Positions 10,903 through 22,100 of a stretch of 64,000 bases of DNA are shown piece after piece. Source of the stretch: Agrypnia vestita (lineage: Eukaryota > Arthropoda > Insecta > Trichoptera > Phryganeidae); NCBI GenBank assembly GCA_016648135.1, contig JADDOH010007986.1:1-64000 (forward strand), given 5' to 3'. Numbering within the stretch: position 1 is the first letter of the stretch; every line of letters begins with the position of its first letter. Position numbers and translations under genes: made by a program. The notes under the pieces are model-generated. The model was not told the origin of the DNA, did no database searches, and worked only from the letters and a program-made list of their open reading frames with translations.

Positions 10903-11179
10903 GGTATGTACTTTTTCGTACTTGGTAATTTTGAAGCCATTTTTTCGTTTACATGGTAAGCTTGTTTAGTAAATACAAGGCGTTTATTTTTTTTCGGTTT
11001 CGATTTAGTTCAGCTAAAAGCTATCCACCGTTGTAAAATCTTTATGGATTTTTTTAATAATTAAAAATATATTTAAAATCTTCACTATTCGATGGCACAT
11101 GCCAAAAATAAATGCGTATGGGCTACGATTGATAAATTATCAAGCCTGCAACATCCTCTTTCCTATTAAAGGTGACGAC

Positions 11180-11665
11180 TAGCGAAGGGAAAAACTACAC
11201 ATCAAAGTGAAGACTACAACACATACACGTTCACCAGTTTGAAGATTACAAAGTGTACACTACATTTGTAGTAAAAACTACACGAAGTGAACTAATTGTA
11301 GTACTACTAAATTTTAATGACCTACAAGAAGTGCTTCTTGAAAAGTGTGCTACTAGAAAATTTTCAAAATCATGGGGGAGGGGGGGTGTTTCGGTTTCCA
11401 CAAATTTTTTCATTCGGTTTCAAAATTTTTCAAACCATGGAGGGAAAGATTGTTTCGATTTTTAAAAATTTATTCATTTATCTACATCGACTTCCCAAAA
11501 ATTTCACATAAAAAATGTTTTATTTGAAGTATGTATTCGTACTTTCAATAACTTGAAGTGTGTGTAGTTTTTAGTGTGCACTTTACTTCAAAAGGTGTGA
11601 AGTGTACACTTCAATGTAATGTAGTACTACATTGTAGTAGTTAGTACAGAGCGGACCCATCACTG
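11180..11665. mobile_element. hAT-type MITE with 8-bp target duplication
   Basis: GTGACGAC lies at 11172-11179 and again at 11666-11673. The ends are TAGCGAAGGG and, inverted, CAGTGATGGG, a hAT-like terminus with three differences. The 486-bp body is rich in alternating GTAGTAC / GTGTACACT motifs in both orientations and encodes nothing recognisable. Confidence 0.7.
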
Positions 11666-12310
11666 GTGACGACGGTATATCGCGTATTCTGTATTTATCG
11701 TATATCGTACATGCGATTTTAAATTATACAACATAACATAAAACTTTCCGTCTCATTCGTTGCTAGTGTTTCAGTACTGAACAACAAAAAACTGCAGGAT
11801 ACATACAATATAATTTGGTCAATTTTGATTACGGAAAAAAAATGAAAAAATCTAATTCTGTATTCGATTAAACATGAGTAAGTGGAAGGTATATCTATAA
11901 TTAGTCAATATTGATTACTCAGGTATTAAGATACGTAGTTGGATAATCAACCTGTATCACCATAAACAGAAATATTTTTGGTATAAATTATATGAATCTT
12001 AAGAACGTCAACAAGAACTTTTTTGGTATATTATACGTACCAATCAAATATTAATAAACTAAAATTACTTATTGTATAATCACTGAGTAATGAAAATGTC
12101 GACGCGTATTTTTTTTTTTAAATCATCAATATCAAATAAAGCGAACTCCAACCACGGTATTAATGCGTATGAAAAGTTGACACATCAGAATTAAATCAGA
12201 TACCAGCGTATTTTGTAACATTTGACAATGAAGGTATTTTTTTTAAATGTGCCCAATTAACCTACTTAACATTAAACATTGTATAATTAATACAAATGAA
12301 CTTTGTATTA

Positions 12311-12731
12311 AAAAATATCAACATGTTTCAGAGTCCATTTATTTTTTATAGGAAAAACGTGTGGAAGCTGTTTAAGGAGCTTCCGAATTTTTTAACTATT
12401 TCTTGGCTTTGGATCATTCTTTTATATTATTAATGGTTTAGAAATTTTACATACAAATTATAAAGAATCACAGTTTGATGAATTACAAATTTTGGAAATA
12501 AGAAAAAGTGTTAATAGTAAATTGAATATTATAAATAACCAGGTCCTTTTTACAAATGCTTATCTTTTAAATTTGATTTACATGCTAAGTAGGTGCTTCA
12601 TTATTATTCATTTTCATATTCATGATTTTTTAAATATTCTGATTACCTTTACTTCGATTTTTGAATTTAATTTATAAGTTTATAGCATTCTAACGAAGGG
12701 GCCATGGGCTCTGAAACATGTTGATATTTTT
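12311..12731. mobile_element. Element bounded by a perfect 23-bp inverted repeat
   Basis: AAAAATATCAACATG then TTTCAGAG at 12311-12333 is exactly inverted at 12709-12731. The interior is AT-rich without coding. Could be a MITE or the joined ends of a larger element. Confidence 0.6.
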
Positions 12732-13625
12732 CAATATAAAAATGGAGGTTTGTTCTTTTTGAAGAAATAATTATATTTTAATTCTAACAGTTAATTATTT
12801 CTATAATTCTTTAATATAATTCTAACAAGTATCCATAGTTCATCGAAAAAAAAAAAATGGGGCACATTATGTCTACGAGTTGGCTAGGTTTAATTTTTTT
12901 TATGAAAATTTAGAAACATAAATAAAAAATAATAAAATATGGAAGTAGAACATTTTTTTTTAAAAATAAATTGAGATAAACTTCAAATGGCAATATTTTT
13001 TTGTCAGATTTTTAAAATTTAATTTAATTTATAGAAAAAATTTACAAATGATTTCAATTTCCAGGCATTGATCTAGAAACTTTTGATAAAAATATTTCTC
13101 TAAAAAATGATTTCAGGTATTGGTTAAGTAATTAAAAAAGCCATCTCCACAATACAGCCAGAACTATTTTAAAACGGTGCATTTAGTAAATCCGTCGCGC
13201 CATCTGCTGATTTTCCATATGAATTAACATTAACTGAGCATGTGAAGCTATAGCTAAATAGCATTCTGAAGTAGTCCGAATAAATTTTAACGTCGAAATA
13301 TTATTAAAAGATGTCGTTTTTATTATTTTTTATGTTATAACTACAACAAATAAATAAGACAAATTCTAAAAAAGGATGATGTCAGATGCCTAAAAAGGAC
13401 TTGTATGATAATTTATGATAATGGCGATTTCATGTTTTTTTTTTTATATAAAATTGCATCTCATGTTCTGTATTTGGTTGTTTATTAAAAATATCTAGGC
13501 GGTTGGGAAAAACCTGCTAAAATATAAAATCTTGTCAAGAATTCAATGTCCGTGAATCGTTGTGTTCATTTATTCATTCACGTATATTATTTATTGAATT
13601 GGCGTTAACTTTGTGGAATGACATT
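12732..13625. other. AT-rich intergenic stretch, nothing recognised
   Basis: Poly-A and poly-T tracts, no supported feature. Confidence 0.4.
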
Positions 13626-13828
13626 ATAATTATATATAAATAAATAGATTACTTGTCTAAGACCACTAATGAGTTTAAGATGATTACACAACTAGTTTCG
13701 ACAACTATCGATGTTGTCATCAACGGGTGATGATTTAAACTGAAGCATAAGAGTAAAATTAATATAGTGAAAATAAAAATAACATTAGTGGTCTTAGACA
13801 AGTAATCTATTTATTTATATATAATTAT
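13626..13828. mobile_element. MITE with perfect 46-bp terminal inverted repeats
   Basis: Arms 13626-13671 and 13783-13828 are exact inverses, including ATAGATTACTTGTCTAAGAC and ATAATTATATATAAATAA. A further AGTTTAA / TTAAACT pair lies inside. The 111-bp loop holds CTAGTTTCGACAAC. Perfect arms suggest a young copy. Confidence 0.8.
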
Positions 13829-14339
13829 TCATTCACGTTCACATGGTTCGGTTTTTTTAGACTTCTAAAGTTAGTGCATTTTACAGTTTATTCTATATAA
13901 GTATCGTTTATTAAACATACGTGGGGTATATTAGGTAGTGGGGTAAGGGGAAAAAAGCAGAAATATCCAAAAAATAAAAAATATTTAGAATTATTAATTT
14001 AGAATATACTGAATTTTTTCTGTATCACTTCCAAAATTATGTTTTCTATTAATTCATAGTCTATCTATACACATTTCCTATAAAATCTTGAATCCAGTAC
14101 ATTCTAACAAGACATTATAATCCTCGATGACTGCATTAAATTTTTTTTGGATATTGCTCCCTTTGCTTTTAAGCCCCACATGTATAGGTATAATATTTAT
14201 ACAATCTTACTGGGTTTCTTGTGGGCTGGTTCTATTCTCAACTTATTTCAAAAATCATATGAGCCGTATTCACAATACATTAATAATAATAATATTTATT
14301 TTATTTACATATTCTTATATGATATTAATATACATACAC

Positions 14340-14560
14340 AATTGTTAAGCAATTATCTCCTCCCCATCACAAGTCCATTCAGCTGTTTATTGAATAGTTC
14401 TACACTATTTAGTTCCTTTATGCCATTGGGGATTCCATTATAAAAATCGATCGCAGTGTATAGGAAACCATATCTCTCTCTATTAGTCCACGGTATATCA
14501 CTTCCTATATAGTCTCTTGTACTTGTGTGCTGTATATGTACGTCACTATTCTAGTAAAGG
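14340..14560 (-). pseudogene. LINE C-terminal fragment
   Basis: On the minus strand one frame reads DIPWTNRERYGFLYTAIDF then YNGIPNGIKELNSVELFNKQ and ends in a stop after MGRR. The pattern FLYxAIxFYNxxPxxI is the C-terminal tail found in several insect LINE polyproteins. Only the tail remains. Confidence 0.6.
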
Positions 14561-14974
14561 ATGATATTCGTTTTTAATAATTTATTCTACATTAAAGTAA
14601 ATTTTCATCATTTAAATTTTTTATTAAACTCGTTTGGTGTTTTAAAATGTGGTATTTAAGGCAAATGCGGAAGTTCTCGTGGAGAGAAAAGGATCTAAAA
14701 CTCTAACTTGGAAAAGCTACACGTTAAAAATAGACTATTCAGCATATCCTTGAGACGGTCTGCTTCTTTGCAGCATCGCCTGCAAAGGAGGTGACAACTT
14801 GTAGACAAGCTTGTGGTAACAGCAAACGTGGAAGGATGCAGAAGAAGAAAATGATCTTCTGCCCGTTGAGCAGACCAGGTCGCGGGCTTCTTATTTACAA
14901 TGGCCTTCGGAATGAACAGCGCAAGGATGGACGTAGAGGATTGTCAACGTCAGGATGCAAGAGCATAAACGCCA

Positions 14975-15156
14975 GGACGTCAAAAGCATGAACGTTAAGA
15001 CATCAAAAGCATGAACGTTAAGACATCAAAAGCATGAACGTTAAGACATCAAAAGCATGAACGTTAAGACATCAAAAGCATGAACGTTAAGACATCAAAA
15101 GCATGAATGTTAAAACATCAAAAGCATGAACGTTAAGACATCAAAAGCATGAATGC
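14975..15156 (+). repeat. 23-bp tandem repeat, about eight copies
   Basis: The unit GACATCAAAAGCATGAACGT followed by TAA repeats head to tail with few changes. Degenerate relatives (GGATGCAAGAGCATAAACGC upstream; GGATGCCAAGGGCATGATCG near 15453) suggest an older, wider array. Confidence 0.9.
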
Positions 15157-15644
15157 CGGAATATCACGAGCATTTTTATTTTTGTATATACTCAAATTTT
15201 TAGCGAAATTATATATGTATATTTTCTTTTCTTTTAGATTTATGTATTCTTATGATTGTATATGTTATTAAATTTTATTCTACTTTCATTTTTACGTTTA
15301 TACTTCTTTACTATTACATAACTATCAAATGAGAATAACTGCCACAGAACAGATTTTTACCTAGTGTAGCAGTTTTTAGTAACTTATATTAACAAATATA
15401 AAATAAATAAAAATAAATAATTAAATAAAATAAAAAATAAAATGAACGTAAGGATGCCAAGGGCATGATCGCCAGAGCATGAAGAGCAGGAACGCCAGGA
15501 CGTGATCGATAATATTCTTGAGACATACTTATTTTCCTTTTTTTGTTTTTACAATGTTTTTTTACAATTTTAATGTAATTACTTTCCATTCACTACAATC
15601 CTTATATATAAAGATATATAATATATATATCTTATATTATATAG

Positions 15645-15693
<49 letters not shown>

Positions 15694-15990
15694 GATAACA
15701 GTTGAATTTTCGAAGGAATAAATCATCAAGTATTACGATGAATTAAGTTCTTAATTTAAGAAGAATACATAAAATAAAATTAAAGCAACAATTGATTCTA
15801 ATGCTTGTTTATTTTTGTAGCGTTTTATGTTAAAATATAATGTCTAAAAATATAAATATGGATAATATAAATACATACAATTTTATTTAGAATGAAACTT
15901 GATTAAAAATGTAATATATACATACAGTGCTACGAATTATTTTTCAAATAGAAAAGCTCTACGTCTTATATCTTAAAAAAATATAGTATT
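15157..15990. other. AT-rich stretch with an AT microsatellite
   Basis: Contains (AT)n at about 15645-15690 and a degenerate relative of the 23-bp repeat near 15445-15510; otherwise nothing supported. Confidence 0.6.
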
Positions 15991-15997
15991 CAATTAT

Positions 15998-16003
15998 TTT
16001 ATT
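15998..16003 (-). terminator. Possible polyadenylation signal of cuticle gene 1
   Basis: AATAAA on the minus strand about 195 nt past the stop codon. The area is AT-rich, so chance matches are common. Confidence 0.35.
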
Positions 16004-16198
16004 TAATAAATATATACATTTATATTTTATATATACTAATAACTAAAAAGTTTAATAATAAACTATACATTTAGCCTATTGAAAATATAATAAAGAAAAA
16101 CTTTTTCATTTTAACATCTTAATTCCCGTTGTGCGTTGCATAATATTAGTTTAAAGAAACCAGTAAAACTATTGTTAGCTATGCTTGATGGTAGATTT

Positions 16199-19100
16199 TC
16201 ACAGAAGAGGTTTGTAGTTATTAATTAGAGGGTTGTTGATCCTTCCCGCGAAGGGCGGAGCGTAGGGGTTGCGGTACGCGGAAGCGAAAGGGTTGACCCG
16301 CGGATTGACGGGGACTGGAACCCTTCCATCGACTGCAGGGACACGGACAGTGATGGGCTGGAAACCTGCAAAATAAATGCAGCGTTATATATGTGCACGT
16401 GCTGTGTTTATTGTAGTTTGATTTAAAAAGCCATCTATATTAAAATAGTTTTTTTACTATTTAGTATCTGCAGATTTTTTTTGTTAGAGCGTCTTAAAAG
16501 ACTTAAGACTTTATTTAATTATGTTTTGCAAACTCGTACATTAATAATTGTGTTGGTAAAAAAGTAAAACGCTTACCATTTTCATCAGCTATGTAGGTGA
16601 CATGTACTGGAGTACCATCAGGCGAAGTGTACGAATAGCTTCCTTGAACCACCTGTAATTAATGAACGAGTTTTTTTTATTCCAAATTTTGTTGTATTAT
16701 TATTTCTGTATATAAATTTAATTATAAAAAAATCCCGAGTTGGTTGGGTTTTGACTTAAGAATAAGTTCCTAGTAGCTACAGATAATTTTTTTAGTTTGT
16801 TGCGTACCGATACACGTCGTGCGTGAGACATATCTGTGCGAGAAATAGACAAAGTTATATAACCGCTTCACGTTAGTCAGTTATAAAAAATGCACTTTAC
16901 GTTAGATAGACGAAGCTATTTTTTTATATGCGTAAAGTGGATGGAAATCTCTTATAAGATGACTTAGGGCTTACAACCTGTATGAGCTGGCTTAAGTGAT
17001 CACTCTACACAATTTAATCTTTCATATATTTCACTGGCCTCTACTACAGACATATGTTGTTATTTTTTCTGATTTATTGGAGAACGTTTCATTGTGCAGA
17101 GTGATAACTTAAGCCAACTCATACAGATTGTAAGTCTGAGCCATCATACAAGAGACTTCTATCCACTTTTCTCGTATATAAATATCTTCGTCATTGTGAG
17201 ACTTCTACAATTTATCCTTAATGAAAAAATGTTTGTTTCAATGCTTGTGTTTTAAGTCATAAGTAAATAATATAATGTTCTTCATAATTTCATTTAATCA
17301 CAAACCTTAAACGCTTTGAAAATATCGATGAATTACAAGTTAACTTAAGTATCTAATAATTTATAACAAATATGTAATATATGTGTTCAAACGTTGTATA
17401 ATTTTCTTAAATATTTAAGCTGATTCAAAGCAAAAACAATTTCATCTCGCTGGATCAATTTGAATGCCCAGTAGATAATGGTGTAGAAAATTAAATATAA
17501 GAAGATATTGAAGACTTTTGACCTAAAAGTAATAATGTGCAACTATAAAAAGTCAAGATTTAGATAGAAATTTCGATGATCTAACCGGTTCTCAAATTGA
17601 CTATCTCGAACAGGTATATTTAATATTAAGGTATTTAAATTTAAAAGGCACACAGAAAGTTTGACTTGAATCAGAAAGAATTTTAATACACTCTCTTCGA
17701 TTCTAGGCCAAAAGTCAGAAACATGGAAACATTAGTAGGTTTCATATACAGGTCGTTCCAATAAATTGTAATGTAAGGTCTGCAGAATATGAGATTTGCC
17801 GTAAAATATTATGTTTATTTTAACACGCACACAATATGAGTTATTAATATTAGTGCATTAGTTTCAAGAGGAGCAGTTTATATTATTTTATATTTTCTAT
17901 AATACAAAATATTATAAATTAAAATGTTGCACAACGAAATAACTGCAAAATCTAGAGATATTTAGAGACTTAAGACTTAACGTGTCGCATCAATATTTTA
18001 CTATTTTCAACTTAAGCTTAATACTTATGCTATGAAAATAGGACAAACTTGCTGGTCTGGAGATGTTGGCCTTTAGAGTAAAAATTGTCAACCTGGCGAC
18101 GTATGAGTAGGACCGATATGGGAGCTTTCGCTCATCAAATGGTCCTGGGAAAGCGGTGGGTGTCCATTCACTGGTCTGGAGTGAAGTTCAAACCCGCGAC
18201 CTTTGGATCACGAGGCGAGAGTCCTAACCGCAAGACCATCAAGCTACTCAACTATTTACATCAAATATGATCTGAGTTGAAACATATGACTCAAGATAAA
18301 TATAGTTTTCAAATAATTATATTATAGAAAAAATAATGACATAGAAAAGAACAAAATCAATTATATTTTTTTCTAAACCAAAACTGTTTCTTCAACTAAC
18401 CAGATTTGAATATGAAACGAGAAAAAAATTGGTCAGACCCAAACTAGGGGTTTATGTAATATTAAGTAATTCCTTTCAATTTTTTTACGTCCTTTTACAA
18501 TAGAAAGTTGCGACTTGTGAACGTAGAGTAATTTTGCTTAAAATATAAATTGCTATAATACGGTGCCAAAAGTTGTGCCCCATTCTCTATAGGAGTAATG
18601 TATTGTTTATGAATATTTTATTTATAAAACATTTATTCAACTAACTAACCATCACGCCGTTTCCCTGCAGGGGTATGCAGATAGGATTGAACGCCACACT
18701 CTTCTATCCTGGCACACCGCTTTTGCTTCGGCCACATTCATACATCTTCTCATACAAGTTTTTGCGGCTTTTAACAGGGCCATCCTTAAGTACTTGTGGT
18801 ATCTGATCATGCCTGGTCTTTCGCGGACGCCCTCTATTCCTGTTGCCTTCAACACTCGCCTCATATATTTTTTTAACCATCCTTTCCTCGTTCATACGTT
18901 CCACATGACCAAACCATCTCAGCACTCCTTTCTTTATTCTATCTACCACAATACAGCCAGCATTGCATTCACGTCTAATTTGTTCATTCCTCACTCCATC
19001 GACCAAAGATTTTCCACACAAGCGTTTTAGTGACAGCATTTCCATCGCATTCAGTCTACTTTCATTCCTCTTTTGCCAATTCCAGGCTTCACTTCCATAC

Positions 19101-22100
19101 ATCAGGATTGGCACTAGCACGCCATTATATAGCGATAGTCTTGCTTGCTTTGACAGATTCATATTGGCCATAATTGCATTTAGAGTACCATTAACTTTGT
19201 TTCCCGCAGTCACTCTCCTTTCGATATCATTCTCAGCCTTGCCGTCTCTACTAAACATATTTACCAAATACACAAACTCGTTTACTTGTTCTAAGCATTC
19301 TATGTTTACAATTACATCACACTTAGTCACTCTTACGTCTCTCTTGAATACCATCACTTTCGATTTGCTGACATCCATCAGAAGTTCACTCTGCATGCAT
19401 ACATCGGACATCCTGGATACCAGGCACTGCAAATCAGCTTCACTATTAGCCACCAATACTGCATCGTCTGCGTATAGTAGGCAGGATATGGTGAGTCCGT
19501 CCATTTTCGCTCCAACTTCTAGTTCCTTCAGTTCTTTCATACAATTATCCATACACTATGAAAAGCCATGGTGACATTACGCATACAACATTTATTCATA
19601 TGTTACGAAATAAAAAAAATACAACCTGTATATTTTTTTTACGATATTGATGTTAAATTATATTTCAATTGCATGGCTCATGAATATTGATTTGGGAATT
19701 GATAATTTATAACCCTTACTTCAAAACGCCTTAATTAATAGCGGACTCCGTTTCGTTCTAGTTACTAAATGAAAAAACTTGAAAGAATATTGTAATTTCT
19801 TACTTTACAGAATAGGTACGTAGTATCTATCAATTCATAATATTTAATGATTGCAAAAAGAACTAAATTACAAAGCATTCCGCGTTAAACGAATAATCAA
19901 CCATAATAATTTCGTTGTCTCTGCGTCCGTCCGTCTGTCTATATGTCTGTCCGCAATTTCATTAAAATTCACGGTTTAAAAACAAATGTAACGGGCGGAG
20001 ATGGGGCTTGAACCCTTGGCCAGTAAACCCAAACCGGGCGTTCTACGCATGTAGCTACGGCCGCCTCCCCGTGGAACGCCAAAAATATATTATAAATATA
20101 ATATAATAGGGCTTAGCGAAGACGCGAACCAATTTTCAGTCATTTTTGACGGGTTATAGATAGTTTCGTAATAAACTGAAAAACTGCAAATATATTATCA
20201 TATAAAAGCAGTCCAGAATAAACTTTTCCAGTAACATATTGTGTCAGGCAGAACGTGACGTGTTTTTATTTTTGCCTTTCAGTACTGTGTTTTGTTCTGG
20301 TGACTTTAGTATGGTACCTACATGTCTGTTAAATCTTTCGTATTATTATCGCGGCACTTAATATTATGCTAACTACTTCTTTAAACCGTATCTTTAACAC
20401 ACGGAGAATTACTTAGAATTGAAAACGTTTTATCACGAAGCATTTAAATGAATACTCGTCTTGAATAATCGTCTGCAATAACGATCTGGTGATTGTTTCT
20501 CTCTTACGTATCATAATATCTGCAATATTGTTTTGTTGAAAAATAAATTGCTTCTTATTATTTTCCCGCGTTGTACATTTGTCAAATTAGAAGCTTTGAG
20601 AAAATATTTAAAATTAAGATATTTATGTACAAATGTTCTAACAAATTATTCATTCATGCAAAAAATTCAATAAAACACACCTTTAATGACAAGCATTTGA
20701 AAATTCATAGTGGAAATTATTTACAAATAATCAGGAAAAGGACCGATTCAAATTTATCAATAAAATATGTTGTGGTGAAGTGATCTAAAAGTAGAATTTT
20801 AATTTACTCGTATATTGACGAATTTTTCGTCTCGTGCGTGCATTTGAGTGTACGTATCTTCGAAAAACTGATTGAAAGAGAGACTGCTATATTATAATTA
20901 TTAATTGACTTAAGTAATAATAAAGTATGTGTGTAGTACTAAATTCATTATGATAAAAATTGAAATAATCATGGTGCAAAACGTAACAGCTTATTAAAAG
21001 TATATTCGAAAAAACTTCGGTTACTTCTTAACTTGTATCTTATAACTTACATAAAATCCTATGATATCGTAAATTCTGGCATATTAGGTACCTTCTAATC
21101 GTCAGAATAAATATAAATAATATTTTGTTATTAACTTTTCAAAGCAAGAAAACACTTTGTGGCTTGACATTATAAGACATTTAAGAATAAATTAAATACT
21201 AAGTTTTAAACCACTTTATTGCTATATATTTGTTTGTATTTTACTAGTTTCGGTTGGACTCAACCTTCTTTAGGACAATTATAATATAGACTGAAATTGT
21301 GTTAATTTTTTTATTACTTTTTTTAAATACATTAACGATACAAGAAACAAACTTATGATGGGAGCCATTTGACACATGGAAGAGACTCCAATAAAATGGG
21401 TAACTAAAATTATCGTCTTCTGGAAGGTTATCCACGTGTTAAGCGCGGAATGCGTAATATGTAATAATAATTACATAATAACCATAAGTATTCTAAAAAT
21501 GCTTTATGAATAATAATTCTCAAGACTTTTATTAAAATAGTATTAAATCTGCGTGCTTTTTCGATATTGTTAATAGTGGGCGAAAGTTAACGTAATACAT
21601 ATATGAGCACAGTGGGCGTCTTGGTTAAAGCAGTAAATTACTCAGCTCGTCGTTTGTCACATACCTGAATACCCACAGGGTCTCCATCCTTGTCTACTGA
21701 CACATCCTTCAGGTATCCTGCCTCCTCAGCTTGTTTCCCATCGGCCGTGACGAAACTGCATCAAAAATATTAAATAACATACTATACTAAATACATAACT
21801 ATTACGAAAACTAAAAATATCTCCAAAAATCATGTATTTTATTTTATATTAGATTAGCAGGTACTTAACTATATTATTTTATTATTACTGTTTGCAATCA
21901 TTTGATGTTTTGATATCTGGTCAGTCATTACAACCATTTAATGATGCCAGATAATTGACAATAATAAAACTGAATTAATTATATTTAAAAGCGAAGATAA
22001 TCTATCTAATAATTTAATTAATTTAAAATACCAAATAATCGTTGTTGGTAATTAAGTAGTTTAGATTGTATACACAGGATGCCTCATAGCTAGTAACTCA

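Noticed and set aside
14975..15156. Regular 23-bp repeats resembling a CRISPR array
   Set aside because: Units are head to tail without unique spacers, and the genome is animal; it is a minisatellite.
17955..18255. tRNA gene
   Set aside because: Box A and box B are present but no cloverleaf closes, and the body and tail are those of a SINE repeated elsewhere in the window.
18963..19574. 203-codon plus-strand frame
   Set aside because: Antisense of the LINE reverse transcriptase; the minus strand carries YADD and the known motif order.
19983..20072. tRNA gene
   Set aside because: Box B-like core only; no acceptor stem pairing found, and a diverged copy exists at 45.9 kb.
21190..21300. Penelope 3' tail (ACTAGTTTCGGTTGGACTCA)
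   Set aside because: The words fit, but no coding remnant lies next to it, so it was not annotated.
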